Shown one piece after another: positions 32,040-44,152 of a stretch of 64,000 bases of DNA (positions are counted from its first letter, which is position 1; every line of letters begins with the position of its first letter). The position numbers and the translations under genes were made by a program. Origin of the DNA: Aptenodytes patagonicus. Its lineage: Eukaryota > Chordata > Aves > Sphenisciformes > Spheniscidae. The notes beneath the pieces were generated by a model, which did no database searches, had not been told where the DNA came from, and was given only the letters and a program-made list of their open reading frames with translations. The stretch is from positions 6,078,501-6,142,500 of the forward strand of contig NC_134960.1 in assembly GCF_965638725.1 (NCBI RefSeq). The letters run 5' to 3'.

Positions 32040-32300
32040 TCAACAGGGGCAGAAAAAGTAGTAATGAATGTGAACTGCAAAAAGGAAGAAATGTGATAAA
32101 TATCAGGAAAAAACGAGGAGGAGCAGTTACGCAATAGAACAGGCTGCAAAGGCTGGTTTACGGCCCTCTCACTGGTGACACTGCTGAAGCAGGCCCTGTC
32201 CTGTGAGGCATTGTTAAAGTGAGTGATCTGTGTATGGTGCGAAGGACGATGGGTGACCAAATGGAAGTCCCTTCCAACTCCAGCACTTCTATGATTATAG
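32040..32300 (+). mobile_element. CR1 LINE, 5'-truncated 3' end
   Basis: Reads like the 3' tail of chicken-repeat 1: AAATATCAGGAAAAAA, then CAATAGAACAGGCTGC, then AAGTCCCTTCCAACTCCAGC followed by TTCTATGATTATA, the usual terminal motif. Diverged and truncated, as most avian CR1 copies are. Plus orientation. Confidence 0.75.
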
Positions 32301-35300
32301 CTGGGTTATAAAACTCCTTTTAAATTACCCTTTTTGGACTGCTGGTTGAGTGGCTACTACATTTTCTGAGAACTAATAGCCTGTTGCTAGATTCATACTA
32401 GAATACACAGCACAAGTTCTTATATTAACAATGACAATTCATTATTTTAGTTTTTTATATATATAAAAAAAGACAGAAATAACAAACTGGAGAAAAGGAG
32501 CACTAGGAAAGATTCCCTTGAAGAATTTTTCTTGCTTCAAAACGTGAAAATTGAGAGACCAAAAGCAGCCATTGTACACTATGGATCATCCTCCTCCTCA
32601 ACTAGACTCCTGCACTTCTGCAATTTTTATGTATTACTCCCAATAAAAATATTTAAAACATCGAGGAAAACTGAACACTGCCATCACCATCACTTTAATT
32701 TTAACAGAATGGGACAGAGTTATTCCCTACCAAGGCTCTCAAGAATATTTTGGCTGCCAGCTTGATCTGGATTTCTCCCCGATTTCTTCCCAGTCCGATA
32801 ACGGTGACTGCTATTAACCGGGAGTCACTCCAGTGAAGCTGAATTTCACCAAAGAAAAAACAAATGTAAGGGGCTGACCTTGCTGGCATTTGAAGGAGGC
32901 TGGGCTGTGCATGGCATAGCGCCTGTGTGCTTCAGGACAGGACACAGCTACGTAGGAAAGGCCGGCTGCCCTCTGCATCCATCTCAGCTCCACAGCAAGT
33001 TTTGAAGATAATCGGCAACTGCCTTTGAAGTGAAGACAGCAACACCTTTCTTCTGCTGAGAAGTTCAAAGGAGAGGAAAACATGTTTGTTATATTGAGGG
33101 TTCTCTCGGCGGAGGTGTCAACTAGCTGTTCACCTAGGATCTGTCGAGGACTAAGGAGTTTGTATTTTCAGTTTAAGAGTATATAATAGTAATTAACAGC
33201 TTTTCATTTGAGAACAGGGGAGAGTTAATCACCGTTCCTCGCTGTCAGACAGCTGTCTTTGAACTGCTAAAAATTATGTGTGTTAGGAGGAGTTACGCAT
33301 AAATGTGAATCAACGTCATACCTATGATTGAGAATTAAGTAACCATTGCTTAATTCAATGACGGCTTTTCAGCAGAACTGTCGTGATGAGCATGTGTAAT
33401 GTAAAACCAACCCGGCTAATTAACCAGATTTGAAATACTTTAAAAACACAAAAGCGCATTTAGGAATAATTCATCTAAAGCATTATGTTTTAAACAGCAT
33501 TAAGTGGTTTCCTGGGTTTTTGATGTAAATTCCTTATAACAGGAGCTGCAAATAAGTTAATGGGAAGCGTCAGGGAGAAAGAGAAGTGTTTGGAAAAGTC
33601 TGTAGATTTTTCAAGCAAGCTAGCTTTTGGTGCTGGATTAATTTTCTCAGCCTGTTGTGTGGTCCTTCAGGTCAAGAGTGAGAAATGCTGACAGAGCGAT
33701 ATGGATAGCTGTATACATGCCCTCCCCTGCCCCATTTCTGGGGATCGGGGCCATCCATTCAGTATTTTTCATAAATACAGGATCCTCACAGATTACCTGG
33801 GGTTGGAGGGAGCAAAGCTAGCTACTTACAACAGCTGGGGAAAGCATGTTCATGTAAGAAGTCAAAAAGCTTAAATTCCAAAGATAAAGAGAGCATTAAA
33901 AGAAATCCTTAATTCTTTCCAGTATACACCAAATTATGGCTTCGCTGAAAGTGTTTGAACAGGGAGCTGATTGTAAAATCAAAAGGTACCGCAGCTACTC
34001 CATATGGCTTATACAGCTAAATCACACCACAGGACCAGCCACAGCATCACCTCTTACTTCTCCATTAAAGGAAAGTCTTACACTCCTTCCCCAGTTCCCG
34101 TAGAGCTCTCCTGGCAGCAGCCACCCTCCAAGTGCAATAATTTGGCACTTCCCAAGCTGCACTGGCTCACTCAACACCACAGAGCAGGGGGAAGTGCAAC
34201 TTCTACACTGCTCTGGTTAATTTTATTTCTAAGCATAGGAACCTGGCTTGCTATTTTGGTAAGAACAATTTCATTCCATTCTTCTCTTGCTTTGTTTTCA
34301 CAGCTTTAATACTTCAAGGAGTTAAACTGGCCTTTGAAAGGAACACCTTTGAAGCTAGAAAATAGTTTTGCTGCTGGCTGCCCTCCGGTTTGCCCTTTAG
34401 ACAGTTCTCTGGCAAAAAGCTTCTGATTTTGCAAATCAAAACCTCCTGTTTTCCAGAACGCATACCTGCACTCTCCACAAAGCAAGGCAAGGGGATGCTA
34501 AACAACAGTCCGATTTTCTCCACCCTGTCACCCCCCAACATTGCTTCTGCCACCGCTGCCCCACAAGAAGCTGCTACAGCAGCAACTGGAAGGAGCTGGA
34601 GGGAAGCAAGGCGCTGGGAGTATGAATTGCTTCCATACAGCTCCAGTTATCAGCAGTTCTAGACTAAAAGAAAACAAATCCAAATTTCTAAAAGCAGCCC
34701 GTATAACAAGATGCATCTGGCTTTACCTCACACGTTCAAATCTGCTGTCCCTATCACTTCCTTCTACAATCAAGATAGGCATCAAAAGATTACATACTGG
34801 GAACTTAAACACTACCCCTCTTCCCCTTTTTCTCCCATTTGTGATTAAAATAAATAAACGGGGTGAGCCAGATTCAAGATACAGCAGTAATTTTTAGGAC
34901 TGGTGTATTTAACACTGCAGCTGCGGTCTTACTATTTATTTAAAAAGAGGCTGAAAGTAAAGTACCTCATGCCTGAACAGCACTAAATGCCCACAGGTGA
35001 CCAGAGATTCCCCAGCTTTGATAAATACGTTAACAGTTATGATAGAGACGCGATGTTATTGTCTAGCAACTGATTAATGATTGAAAGAAACTCATCTTAC
35101 GGAATATTTTCCGTCTTGGAGTCACAGCCATTGAACTGATACCTGCTCTTGCCTACAGTTTCTGTATTTTTCCTTTCTGAATGCTTGACACAAATCACAG
35201 CTACAGTATCTTTAAGTTGTTTTTGTAACAGTTTATGATCTTGTTCTTTGGCAGCTTATTCAAAGAAAAATGACATAAACTATGCCTCAATAGAAGCATT

Positions 35301-38300
35301 AATTTTCTTACACTGTCAATTAATGACCCCTCTGTATCTCTGTTCCTAGAGTTTTAGAGTTATTAGATCTACCATAATCTACCAGTTGTCAAAATCAGGT
35401 TTGGGCACATTTGCATTGGCAAAAATAAAGACATTGCACACAGGGGATTTCAAGATAAACTTTTCTATCACCATCCATATGCAAAACCAGCTCAGTTCTT
35501 GTGCAGTTCCTCTGTACTAGGAAGCACCTAAGAAGAAATAATGCAGGACACCAATTTGTTCACTATATACACAGCATTTCTATAGGACAGGGTGACAGAG
35601 GCAGAGTAGAAGTTGCATGCTGATAAATTAACAGAGTGCTGTACAACCTATGGCAAGTGTGCAGGATGTCAACCGTAAGTTAGCACAAAATGGATGCAAA
35701 GTTGTGCAGCGATATGGCAGCTCCTCCACTGCGTCACCTAGAGTGCATGTCCCACACCAGCCCACCTCTGCCGCTACCGCCCCTCAGTCGGGCTCACGTC
35801 CAGCCATAAATCTATCCCCTGACAATTGCTGCAAACTACACAGTTAAACAACTGTTACGACCAAGCTGTGAATTGCACTGTTTTACTGCCAGTAAAAATT
35901 CCTTGTATTTTCCCTTTTTTTTTTTTTTTTAATATAGTTTTCCCTCCTATTCAGCGTAGGATTTTTGTGTTAGAGTAAAATTTAAAATTTCTTTTTGGGT
36001 TCACTCAGATGGACTCTAGCTACTCCTAATAGCTCCAACTACTAACTGGATTTAGAACCTCCTGTTTAGGGTATCCCATGAGATGCATGAAAGGTTGACA
36101 CCCCCATGGGGATGTTTATGCTGTTGCACTGTAAAGTTGCCTTTGGCAACCAAAGTTGCTTGTGGTATTGTCATTGGGCTATGATTATTTTGGTGTGAAC
36201 ACAGCAGATGAGGTAAGCTGTAGGTTGACTGAAAGCAGGAAATTCAGTTTTGAAGCAAAACATTGTCCTCAGCTTACCCCATCATTGTATCTAGGCAAGT
36301 GGGAAACAAGATGATGGTCACTATAACCTGGACAAAATTTAGGGAAGAATTTGGGGGGTGGGGGGAGGAGAGAGTTGCCAGAAAGCCAAAGAGGAGTAGA
36401 TATTTATGTATTTATATTTTAGTTACGTCTTAAAATGAAGTGTTTTTACTCTTAAAAAATATTCTCCTCCAATCATAACATTTGATTTCAAGTTAGATCT
36501 AAAACCTTTTAAGCTGTACATTTTGACAGCAAACACAGGCAGTTTTCAATTCAGTTGACCAAAACTGGCTGGCAAACTTGAAACCAAAACAGCTAAATCC
36601 CTTATTTGTACAGCTGCGTGCACCAGACTCTCCTCCACACCCCAAAAATGATCATGCTGCAGGACATCAACTCTACGTCAAGGCAGTTACCACCGGATCC
36701 TGCAGCAGGCAGACGGGATGATCACAACTCTCGTCTGGTATTATGAGCTACAAAGGTTCTGCCCTTGTTTTTGAGGGAAGTAGTGCTAAAGTCTTCTAAC
36801 CATAGCAATGTTTAAACTGGTGCTTGTACAGCCACACACGTGGCATTGCCGTAGCCTAAGAGAGCATCCGAATGCAATACAGTCAATTCGGGTTCAGAGC
36901 TTGGCCTCATATGTTGTTACAATACAGTTTGATTACATTTTAAATTAACTCGAACACAGATAGGTGTTGAATTAAAGGCATGAAATGGCCAATATTTAAC
37001 AGGAGTATGTGCATTTATAAATCCAGCTGGCATGAAAAATTGAAATTACTTCTAAGCAACCTAAATGAATGCAGTTTTAACTTGTACGTGCTAAAACATC
37101 ATAAGTTCATGAGAAATTTTCAAATAAGGAACAATTCTATTTTATATCGCATATCTTCTGAGTTCATTTACAACAAGCAGCACTAAAAGAAGGCAGAAGG
37201 AACAGCTTCAGTCTGTCTTGCATCTGCCACTGGAGTTGGAACAAGAATTTCCGTGCTGGGAACCGAAGGGAAGAGTGTCGGTTCATAAGCAAGCACCAGC
37301 ACCCTTGGCACTAAGGACCAGAAATTTGCTACTTTAGCTTTGCAGTGATTTCTATGAAGTGTCATTTGCTTTTTGAACTGAGTCATGCTAAGGAAAGCCC
37401 AGCTAAGAGTCTTTGCCTTTTCCAAGAAATGGAGGATTATCATCTGCCGTAATTACACATTCCAGTTTACAGAAAAAAATTCCAATTTCGTTTTCTCTTA
37501 GTCACATTGCTTACTGGCTGCCTCAGAGCGAGGAGCACAGATGTTAAGTGAAGTAACAAGCTGCAGCACCTTCTCTACATTATAGATTAGAGATGAGGGC
37601 TGCCGAGTGGTTAGCTAGTCCTTAGCTCCAATTGGCAAGGGTCATCGTCCTGTCCAGATACGGGCAGAGCTTTCCTATGACATGACTTCTGCTTCGAGGC
37701 TGCTATGACATATTGAATGTGCTCCCCCCATGTCTGCATAGGAGGATAACACCTAACTCAGCTTGGAAATACAAAAGGACTAAGAATGAGAAGCAGAAAC
37801 AGGGTTGGGTTTTTTAAACAATCGAGTCTCCCAATTCCAAAGAAGTTTACCTAACACTTTCGAAGTCCCAGGCAAAGTAGTTTTGTTAGCCTGTGTTTAC
37901 GTAAGGCTTGAAGGATTTCCCAGGCTGTAGGTGCATGTAAACCACCTCGGCGTTCATGAGCAATACAGCTTCCAGAAGCTCATGTTGAAATATCCTTTGT
38001 AGCAGATCCACAATGTGTGCTGAAAGATTTTAGCAAGAGAGGTTTCACACGCCTGCTTTCTCTCTCCGCCTCCCTTTTGCTTATTGAAAAGGCGGCTCTC
38101 CAAAGCCTTATTATTTGTTACTGTGTTTCTTGCGCTTGTCAGAAAGCTGTGGGCCCTGCTCCAGAGCCCAGCCTCTCCCGCGCTTGGCATCGGAGGAGTG
38201 TAACAAGACGGGAAATACGTGTTGTCTACACGATACTGGGAAGTAACATGGCAGGGAAGGGTGGCTCCTGGGGCAGGCTTGGGGCACAGGACCTCAAGGA

Positions 38301-38345
38301 AAACACTCTAGAAATAAATTGCCAGGAGCTGGGACAATGCTGTTG
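32300..38345. other. Intergenic stretch without recognised genes
   Basis: About 6 kb. Short frames only (for example 34004-34309 and 34541-34897 plus), none with domain content or splice-flanked conserved segments. A T18 run lies near 35914-35931. The block 33200-33560 is unusually AT-rich with many homeodomain-like TAAT cores and few repeats. Confidence 0.55.
33200..33560. promoter_or_regulatory. Candidate conserved noncoding element
   Basis: AT-rich, non-repetitive block with clustered motif-like words (GTTAATCA, CAGCTGTC, GGCTAATTAACCAG, ATTAAGTGG, GTTAATGG). Composition resembles vertebrate developmental enhancers. Conservation cannot be tested from one sequence, so this is a suggestion only. 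Confidence 0.25.
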
Positions 38346-38367
38346 CCCCCCCCCCCCCCCCCCCCCC
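38346..38367. repeat. C22 homopolymer
   Basis: Twenty-two consecutive C, the longest homopolymer of C or G in the window. On the minus strand it is a G22 run able to form quadruplex structures. Its exact length is liable to sequencing or assembly error. Confidence 0.9.
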
Positions 38368-41300
38368 AGATAGGAGGAGCCTGGAGCAACAAATCTAGAT
38401 GGTGGGAATGGATGAAAACCTACAAAGTGGAAGAAACAGATTTGAGACTCTGAGAAGGGAGAGCTCAAAGCAGAACCTGGCTAAGAGCTCCGTGCCAGGG
38501 CAGCAGGCCGGCAGCGGGGCTGGCGCCTGGCTCAGGAGGGCTGCAGGACTCCTGTACTTTTACTCATGCAAAGAATTTTTCACTCCCCGCAAAATAATGC
38601 CACCTCCAGCTTCTTCCAGGCAGTCGCATTATTGAAATGCTGCGGTCTGCTCTCGCTAAGTGCCTAGAAAACAAACTCATCCAATAGAAAGTGCAAACAC
38701 AAAATTCCACCTTTGCAAGACACGGCACCTCATTATCAAAGAGCTTTGCTCCTGTCTCGAGTCAGGATGTCACAGGTTAACATTCGCCGTGCAGTTTTTG
38801 TTTCTGTGCAGGGTTCCTGTGTAGGAGAAAAAGATCCTTGTAGGAAAAACTACACAGTTTGAACTCTTCAGCAAATAAATTAACATTACTTCTCCTGTCT
38901 CCTCCCCTTTCCTTTACGTGGTTAGCACAACTGCAGTCTTTAGTAGCAAGTATCGTGTTGGTGTTCTCCAAATAAACCTGAATTCCAGAGAAGCTCTTAA
39001 GAGCTCCTTTTCTCAGTACAGGTTTGCTGTCACAGATAAAGCAAACCAGGAAAAAGAAATTCGCAAGTGTTTGATTTTTCTGTCCGGTCACTTCTTTGGT
39101 GAAAGAGAGCAAAGAAACTCTTTCACACCCCTCACTATGAATTTTCAGCTCTGTTTGCTTTGACTTCTTGTAGCTAAGCCAAGGAATAAAAAATAAAAAA
39201 AAAAAAACAACCAACCAACCCACGTCTGAAAATTTCCACTAATGAATTCCAGACTTCTGGACTGCAAAACCATCTGCTTTCTCCCAAGTCATGTTGTCAA
39301 CAACTGAGCACAGCTGTGTGAAGGGCAACAAATATTATACAGTTACTTGGGTTTCTACACCCCTAAATTTGCAGGCTTATTGAAGCACATTAGAGAAAGC
39401 CGCTAGGTTCAATGCAAGGCTTTATCACTACCTTTACCTTTGCAAAAGCCAGCAATATTACCCTGATCACATTGGGCAGACAGGTAACATAGATGGCTCA
39501 TCTTCATTGTTTTTGCACAATCTTATAAGAAAGAGCCAGTGGACAGCAAAGTGCACTACCAGGGCTTTTATCATCCGACCTGGGAGGCAGGAGTTGGGAT
39601 GCGGCACGTTAATGATGTTAAATAGCTCAGTCTCTCCTGTTGTACCTGGGCAGCCCAGGGCTCTCAAGGTGACAGTACGCATTGAGCTTATGGTGTCTCT
39701 CAAACCAAATCATTGCATCAGCATTGCAAACAACCGGACAAATTCTTTTGTCCAGCTCTGAGGCTATCAGTGACATCCATCTACAAGTCTGCTAATGACC
39801 GTCACTGTGCAGTGTAAGGGCAATAGCTTGATTTTCTCACCTGAATGCTGCTGACACCATGAAGCAACCTCTGTAAGAGCAGCAGCCATCACATCCCATC
39901 ACACTCATTTGATGCAAAGAACCTGATTAAAGCACTAGCACTAAACCCTTTCTTCTTTTGAAAAATATCATAGGATCTTCAGTGACTTTGAGATGATCAG
40001 GACCACCTTTCTGTGCCTTACCTGCAGACACCAGCTCCAGCAGCACAGGACTCCTGGTCACACATTGGGCATTGTTTCAAGGCAAGGGCATCATCACTGA
40101 GACACAACAGCAAAGGCACAAGCCTGAGCCAGCCTCCACCAGTAACACACGGCTTCCCACCACAAATCACACCAGGCAGCCCAATGCTCTTCTTGAATAG
40201 GGCAGGGCTCTTATCTTTTGCCTCTGGAAGGTGATTTCTAAGTAAACTTTCTTCAGACACATACAGCTGAAGTGATTTCTTCTTACCTTCAGCCCAATAA
40301 ATACATCCTCATCAACTGTGGAGGCAAGTGTTGCGAAGCAAATAAAGTTTTAGCTAAGTCTATTACTGGTATCTTTGAGAGATCTATCCCTAAGTGCAAC
40401 TTCTTCCTTAAAAAGTCCTAGATGCATTTACATTTTTAAAATTGATCAATAGAACTAATACAGCAATTTCAATGCACTAATAAGAGGGCAAGGAAAGCTG
40501 ATACTGTGGAAGGCTTCTCACGTCCTCCTCTGCTCTCTGGGCAAACCCCTAGAATGTTTTTAACTTTCAAGTTTCCGCACTTCCTTTCTTACAGCCTTTC
40601 TTTTAATAGGGCACAGGGGAAAGAGAGGCTTTGAGACAGACATTTAGAAAGTAAAATCACATATTTAACATAGAGCCTGTCAAATATTTCAAGTCAGAAA
40701 TACGCAGCCACACATAAATAGCTTGTGCTTCAATTGTTACAGCCTATCTGAATATATTTTTTCCAGATAGGCTGGGAAAAAGCACAACTCGGAACAGAGC
40801 ACATCTTTCCTCCTAGGGACAGAGCTCCTATAAATTTCCATGAACAGGGATAAATACTGTTTCAGTTATTTTACAGACTAACAAAATCCAAACCTCAATC
40901 CTAGTCTTCCTCTCCCTACTCTGTAAATGGTGTAAGCCACAGCTTATTCATTGCCTTGAGCCTGGTAGGTCCCCATTTGGCTGCTGATACTGAACAAACT
41001 TAAGCTTCCTCCTTATCCTTTAAATTGACAGATCTACATTAACAAAAATCACTTCTCCTTCACAGGCATAACCAGTCAGATACATACAGTTGGGTTTTTT
41101 TGGCTTGTTTGTTTTTGTTGGGGTTTTTTTGGGGGGAGAGGGGGCAGGGGTGTGAAGAGTACAGCCCTTAAATATAGCCAAGGCTTACCCACTAGTAAGA
41201 GAAGTTCAGCTACACAACAAAGTAATTTACCTCATCTACACCAGCTGAGAGCAGCTGAGTTAATCCACAGATGGAGACGATAAGCTTTTCAAGGAAAAAA

Positions 41301-42090
41301 AAACCCAGTCACACAGCTGCTTTGGGAACCTTAGTTCCATTTTCCATACAGATGGCTTAAGGAGTTAGAATGAGATCTGAGCTTTCAGAAGCATGAGTTA
41401 CATTTGTGAGCGTTGCATCCATCAGGCTCTTCTGAAAACCACTCTTTTGTAAACTGGCTCAAAATTGAGCAGCTCCCACAGAAATCCTCAAGACAAGCAG
41501 TGGCCTATGTTGTATGCTGCTGCACCAACCACCTGGTTTTGCCTTGCGGCTAGTGGAACCTGGCCCCCAGGGTTATCCTGTGTACCATCCCTTGAGTTAA
41601 AATAGGTGAGAATAAAGCTGGAGCCTATTTCTTCCTTTCTTGTTCAGACTGGTGGTTTCTTGGGTTTTATTGCTTCCTATCAGCTCTGGGCCAGGTGGTC
41701 ACCTTACTTTACTCAAGCCTAACTGCTGGCCTCAGGGAGTCCCTGCCCACTGATAATTTGCATGCAGTACCTGTGTGTCTGTTTACGCTCATATCTGTCC
41801 ATTTTCCTTAGCTAGGCAATCAGCTGCTAGGAAAATTCCTGAGAAAGCAAGTCTTTATTGCTAGAAGTTCCAAAGCACAGAAGTATAATGCTTGGGGCAG
41901 TATGTACGCTTTGTAGGTTGGGGCAAGGGCTGTCTTTTATAGGCTGTGATCTCAGATCTGGGCTTTTAACGAGCAGAGATGTATCTAGGACGGATTATTC
42001 ACAGCACCTACAATTCAACGTTTGTATTTGGTTTTAACAGGGCAAAGCATTTGCAGAGGAGATAAATAAAGTGATAAATAAATATTCTTA
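38368..42090. other. Intergenic stretch without recognised genes
   Basis: Only short frames. A/AACC low-complexity sequence lies at 39187-39222 and G/T-rich sequence at 41090-41155. The hairpin at 40740-40774 is listed separately. Confidence 0.55.
40740..40774. repeat. Perfect 11-bp inverted repeat with 13-nt loop
   Basis: CAGCCTATCTG at 40740-40750 and CAGATAGGCTG at 40764-40774 are exact reverse complements, separated by an A/T-rich loop. The stem is too short for a typical microRNA precursor, and no terminator role is expected in this genome. Confidence 0.8.
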
Positions 42091-42099
42091 TTCCTGCTC

Positions 42100-42200
42100 A
42101 TGGGGTAAAGGACTTGCCAAAGGTCCCAAAGAAAGCCAGAGGCAGTGCATGATGCTGAGGATGGGGTCTCTGTAGTGTCTCTGTCCCAACCACAAGCCCA
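42100..42200 (-). mobile_element. Possible MIR/L2-type relic
   Basis: GGACTTGCCAAAGGTCCCAA, then GCCAGAGGCAGTGC and later GATGGGGTCTCTG, recalls the reverse complement of the MIR/L2 3' region (ACTTGCCCAAGGTCACACAG ... GGCAGAGC). Very diverged. Confidence 0.35.
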
Positions 42201-44049
42201 TCTCTCACCTCTCAGCTCACACTTGAAAACAAAAGGTGATGAAATATTTCACTTTTCCATAGGAGAGGTCTCCCAGATGATCTAGACAGGTAGTACCTGC
42301 CCTTTACAAATCTAGTTTCTGAAGATTCTAACTCTTCTTACCTTGCAATTCTTACTCTATTGTTGTGTTACTTGGCACTTGAGAAAACATACCCGAGAGG
42401 AGATTGAATGCTTTTATTGCAGCCAACAAAAATAAAGGAGCAATTCCAGTACCCTTCTCCTCTTCACCTGTTCTTACTGTCCTGTGATATGCATTGCTAG
42501 TGAAACAGTACCAAAATGCAATAAAAACTTTTCCTTCTTTGGTAACCTCCTGGCAAAAGAAAGAGCTAAGAAGTATCCCCTGAGTCAGCTACATCCAGTT
42601 CTCATTTCCCTTTTATTAAAGGATCACCTCTAATAAATAGCTTTTGTTTCTCACTTTAGTGACAACTTAGAGGAGGTTTCAGTAATGACTGTCTTTTAAC
42701 AGATCTGAGCTCAGTTCACTGGACAGAAAATTAAAAGGCATGTCTGCAAAATTAACAGGAAATACATCCTTTTCTGGCATGCAAAAATACAATTCCTTTC
42801 TACCAAATTTGGCTTAGGTTTAACAAAACATGTTACACAGATGGAGATTCTTTCAAAAACAAATTAGCTGTCCTAAGCTAACCAAGCTTTAAAGGTGCCG
42901 GTAGGACAATGAGATACAAAATAAACTATCCAGCGATATTAGTTATATTTTCCCTTTTCTGTCAATGTATTGCCACTTGATTGTGTTTTATATGGATGCA
43001 ATTGTTAGAGTAGTAATACTATAAGGCAAAGTTCAGCCTATGAGTTTCTGAAAATGTTCATTTTCACTATCTGCAGTACAATATTTGGGGCAAATGGATT
43101 CTATGGAATAAATTTCAAAGTGTTAGAATACAGAAACAGTGAATTAGAATATGCTTTTTTCATATGTGAATTTTCTGATGAATGTTGTTTGTACCTCTTT
43201 GAGGAGTCATAAACTTTTCCAGAAATCCATGTTCAGCCATTCCAGTACTCAGTCAATTAGTGGTCTTTCTCGTGCTAATAGCAACCGAGCGAATTAAACT
43301 TTTCTGTTTGATAAGATTTTGTTGTGTTCATTCAGCTTTAGCCTCATGTGTATGGAAATAGTTCGGTTCCTCTGCTTTCCTTATTTTGAGTCAGCAAAAG
43401 AAAGAAGCTGGTCTTTTGATCCTGTACTGCTCAAAATGAAACTAAACCCACAGAACGTTTTGCCAGACCTTTTGTGGTAAAGCAGTATCCTCGCTGTTTG
43501 CAACAAGCCTTTCTGCTTCCTTCCACAAAGTGAGACATCAGAAGAATGCCGTTGGGAGAGGAAGCTAACAAAAGGAAGGTATCTTCAGTCAAAATTATTT
43601 CCTTCTTCAGACTGTATTTAGATATCTAAAGAGCTTCCAAGAAGATGGCTTAGCACATGCATTATATTCCCCAGCACCCCAGCTGTTAGCAGTTGGATGC
43701 AGTGTTTCAGCAGTCACTCTTGTAGGATATATAACAGCAGTTTGTAATAATAGACAATAAGTATCCATGGATGTAGACTAGAAGCCTAATTTTACAACAT
43801 AACCCCCCCAACTTTCCTTTGAAGCACAATCCCACTAGCCAAGATGCTGAAGCTCCCAGTCTGCAAACTGTTCAGAACAGGCTCTGAGCAGCTGATTTCC
43901 TGACCTTCAGAAAGTGCTATGAAAGCAGAATGTACCCCTTAAGGGACATGAAATACCTATCAAGTCTGCTTTCTTTTTAGAGGTGTCTCCAAGGTGAACC
44001 CTAGAACTAAGCTTGTGGCATTTTCCTTTAGCTCTAGTTAGACCAGGGG
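42201..44049. other. Intergenic stretch without recognised genes
   Basis: AT-rich single-copy-looking DNA. No frame longer than about 70 codons and no recognised repeat. Confidence 0.55.
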
Positions 44050-44152
44050 AAGATGGTTCAGGGGTTAAATGGGCTTTAGCAGATCCTGTTTCAATCTCAT
44101 GCTCCACCACGGCTTTTTTAATATAAATGTAGGTAAGTCACTTAAATCCAGA
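44050..44152 (+). mobile_element. MIR-like SINE fragment
   Basis: GATGGTTCAGGGGTTAAATG, then TCCTGTTTCAATCTCATGCTC and GGTAAGTCACTTAAATCC, follow the order of MIR (GTGGTTAAGAGC, GTTCAAATCC.GCTCTGCCAC, GGCAAGTCACTTAACCTC) with gaps. An old copy, matched by eye. Confidence 0.45.

Noticed and set aside
34004..34897. Run of plus-strand frames (101, 90 and 118 codons)
   Set aside because: No shared splice signals, no protein signature, ordinary composition for chance frames.
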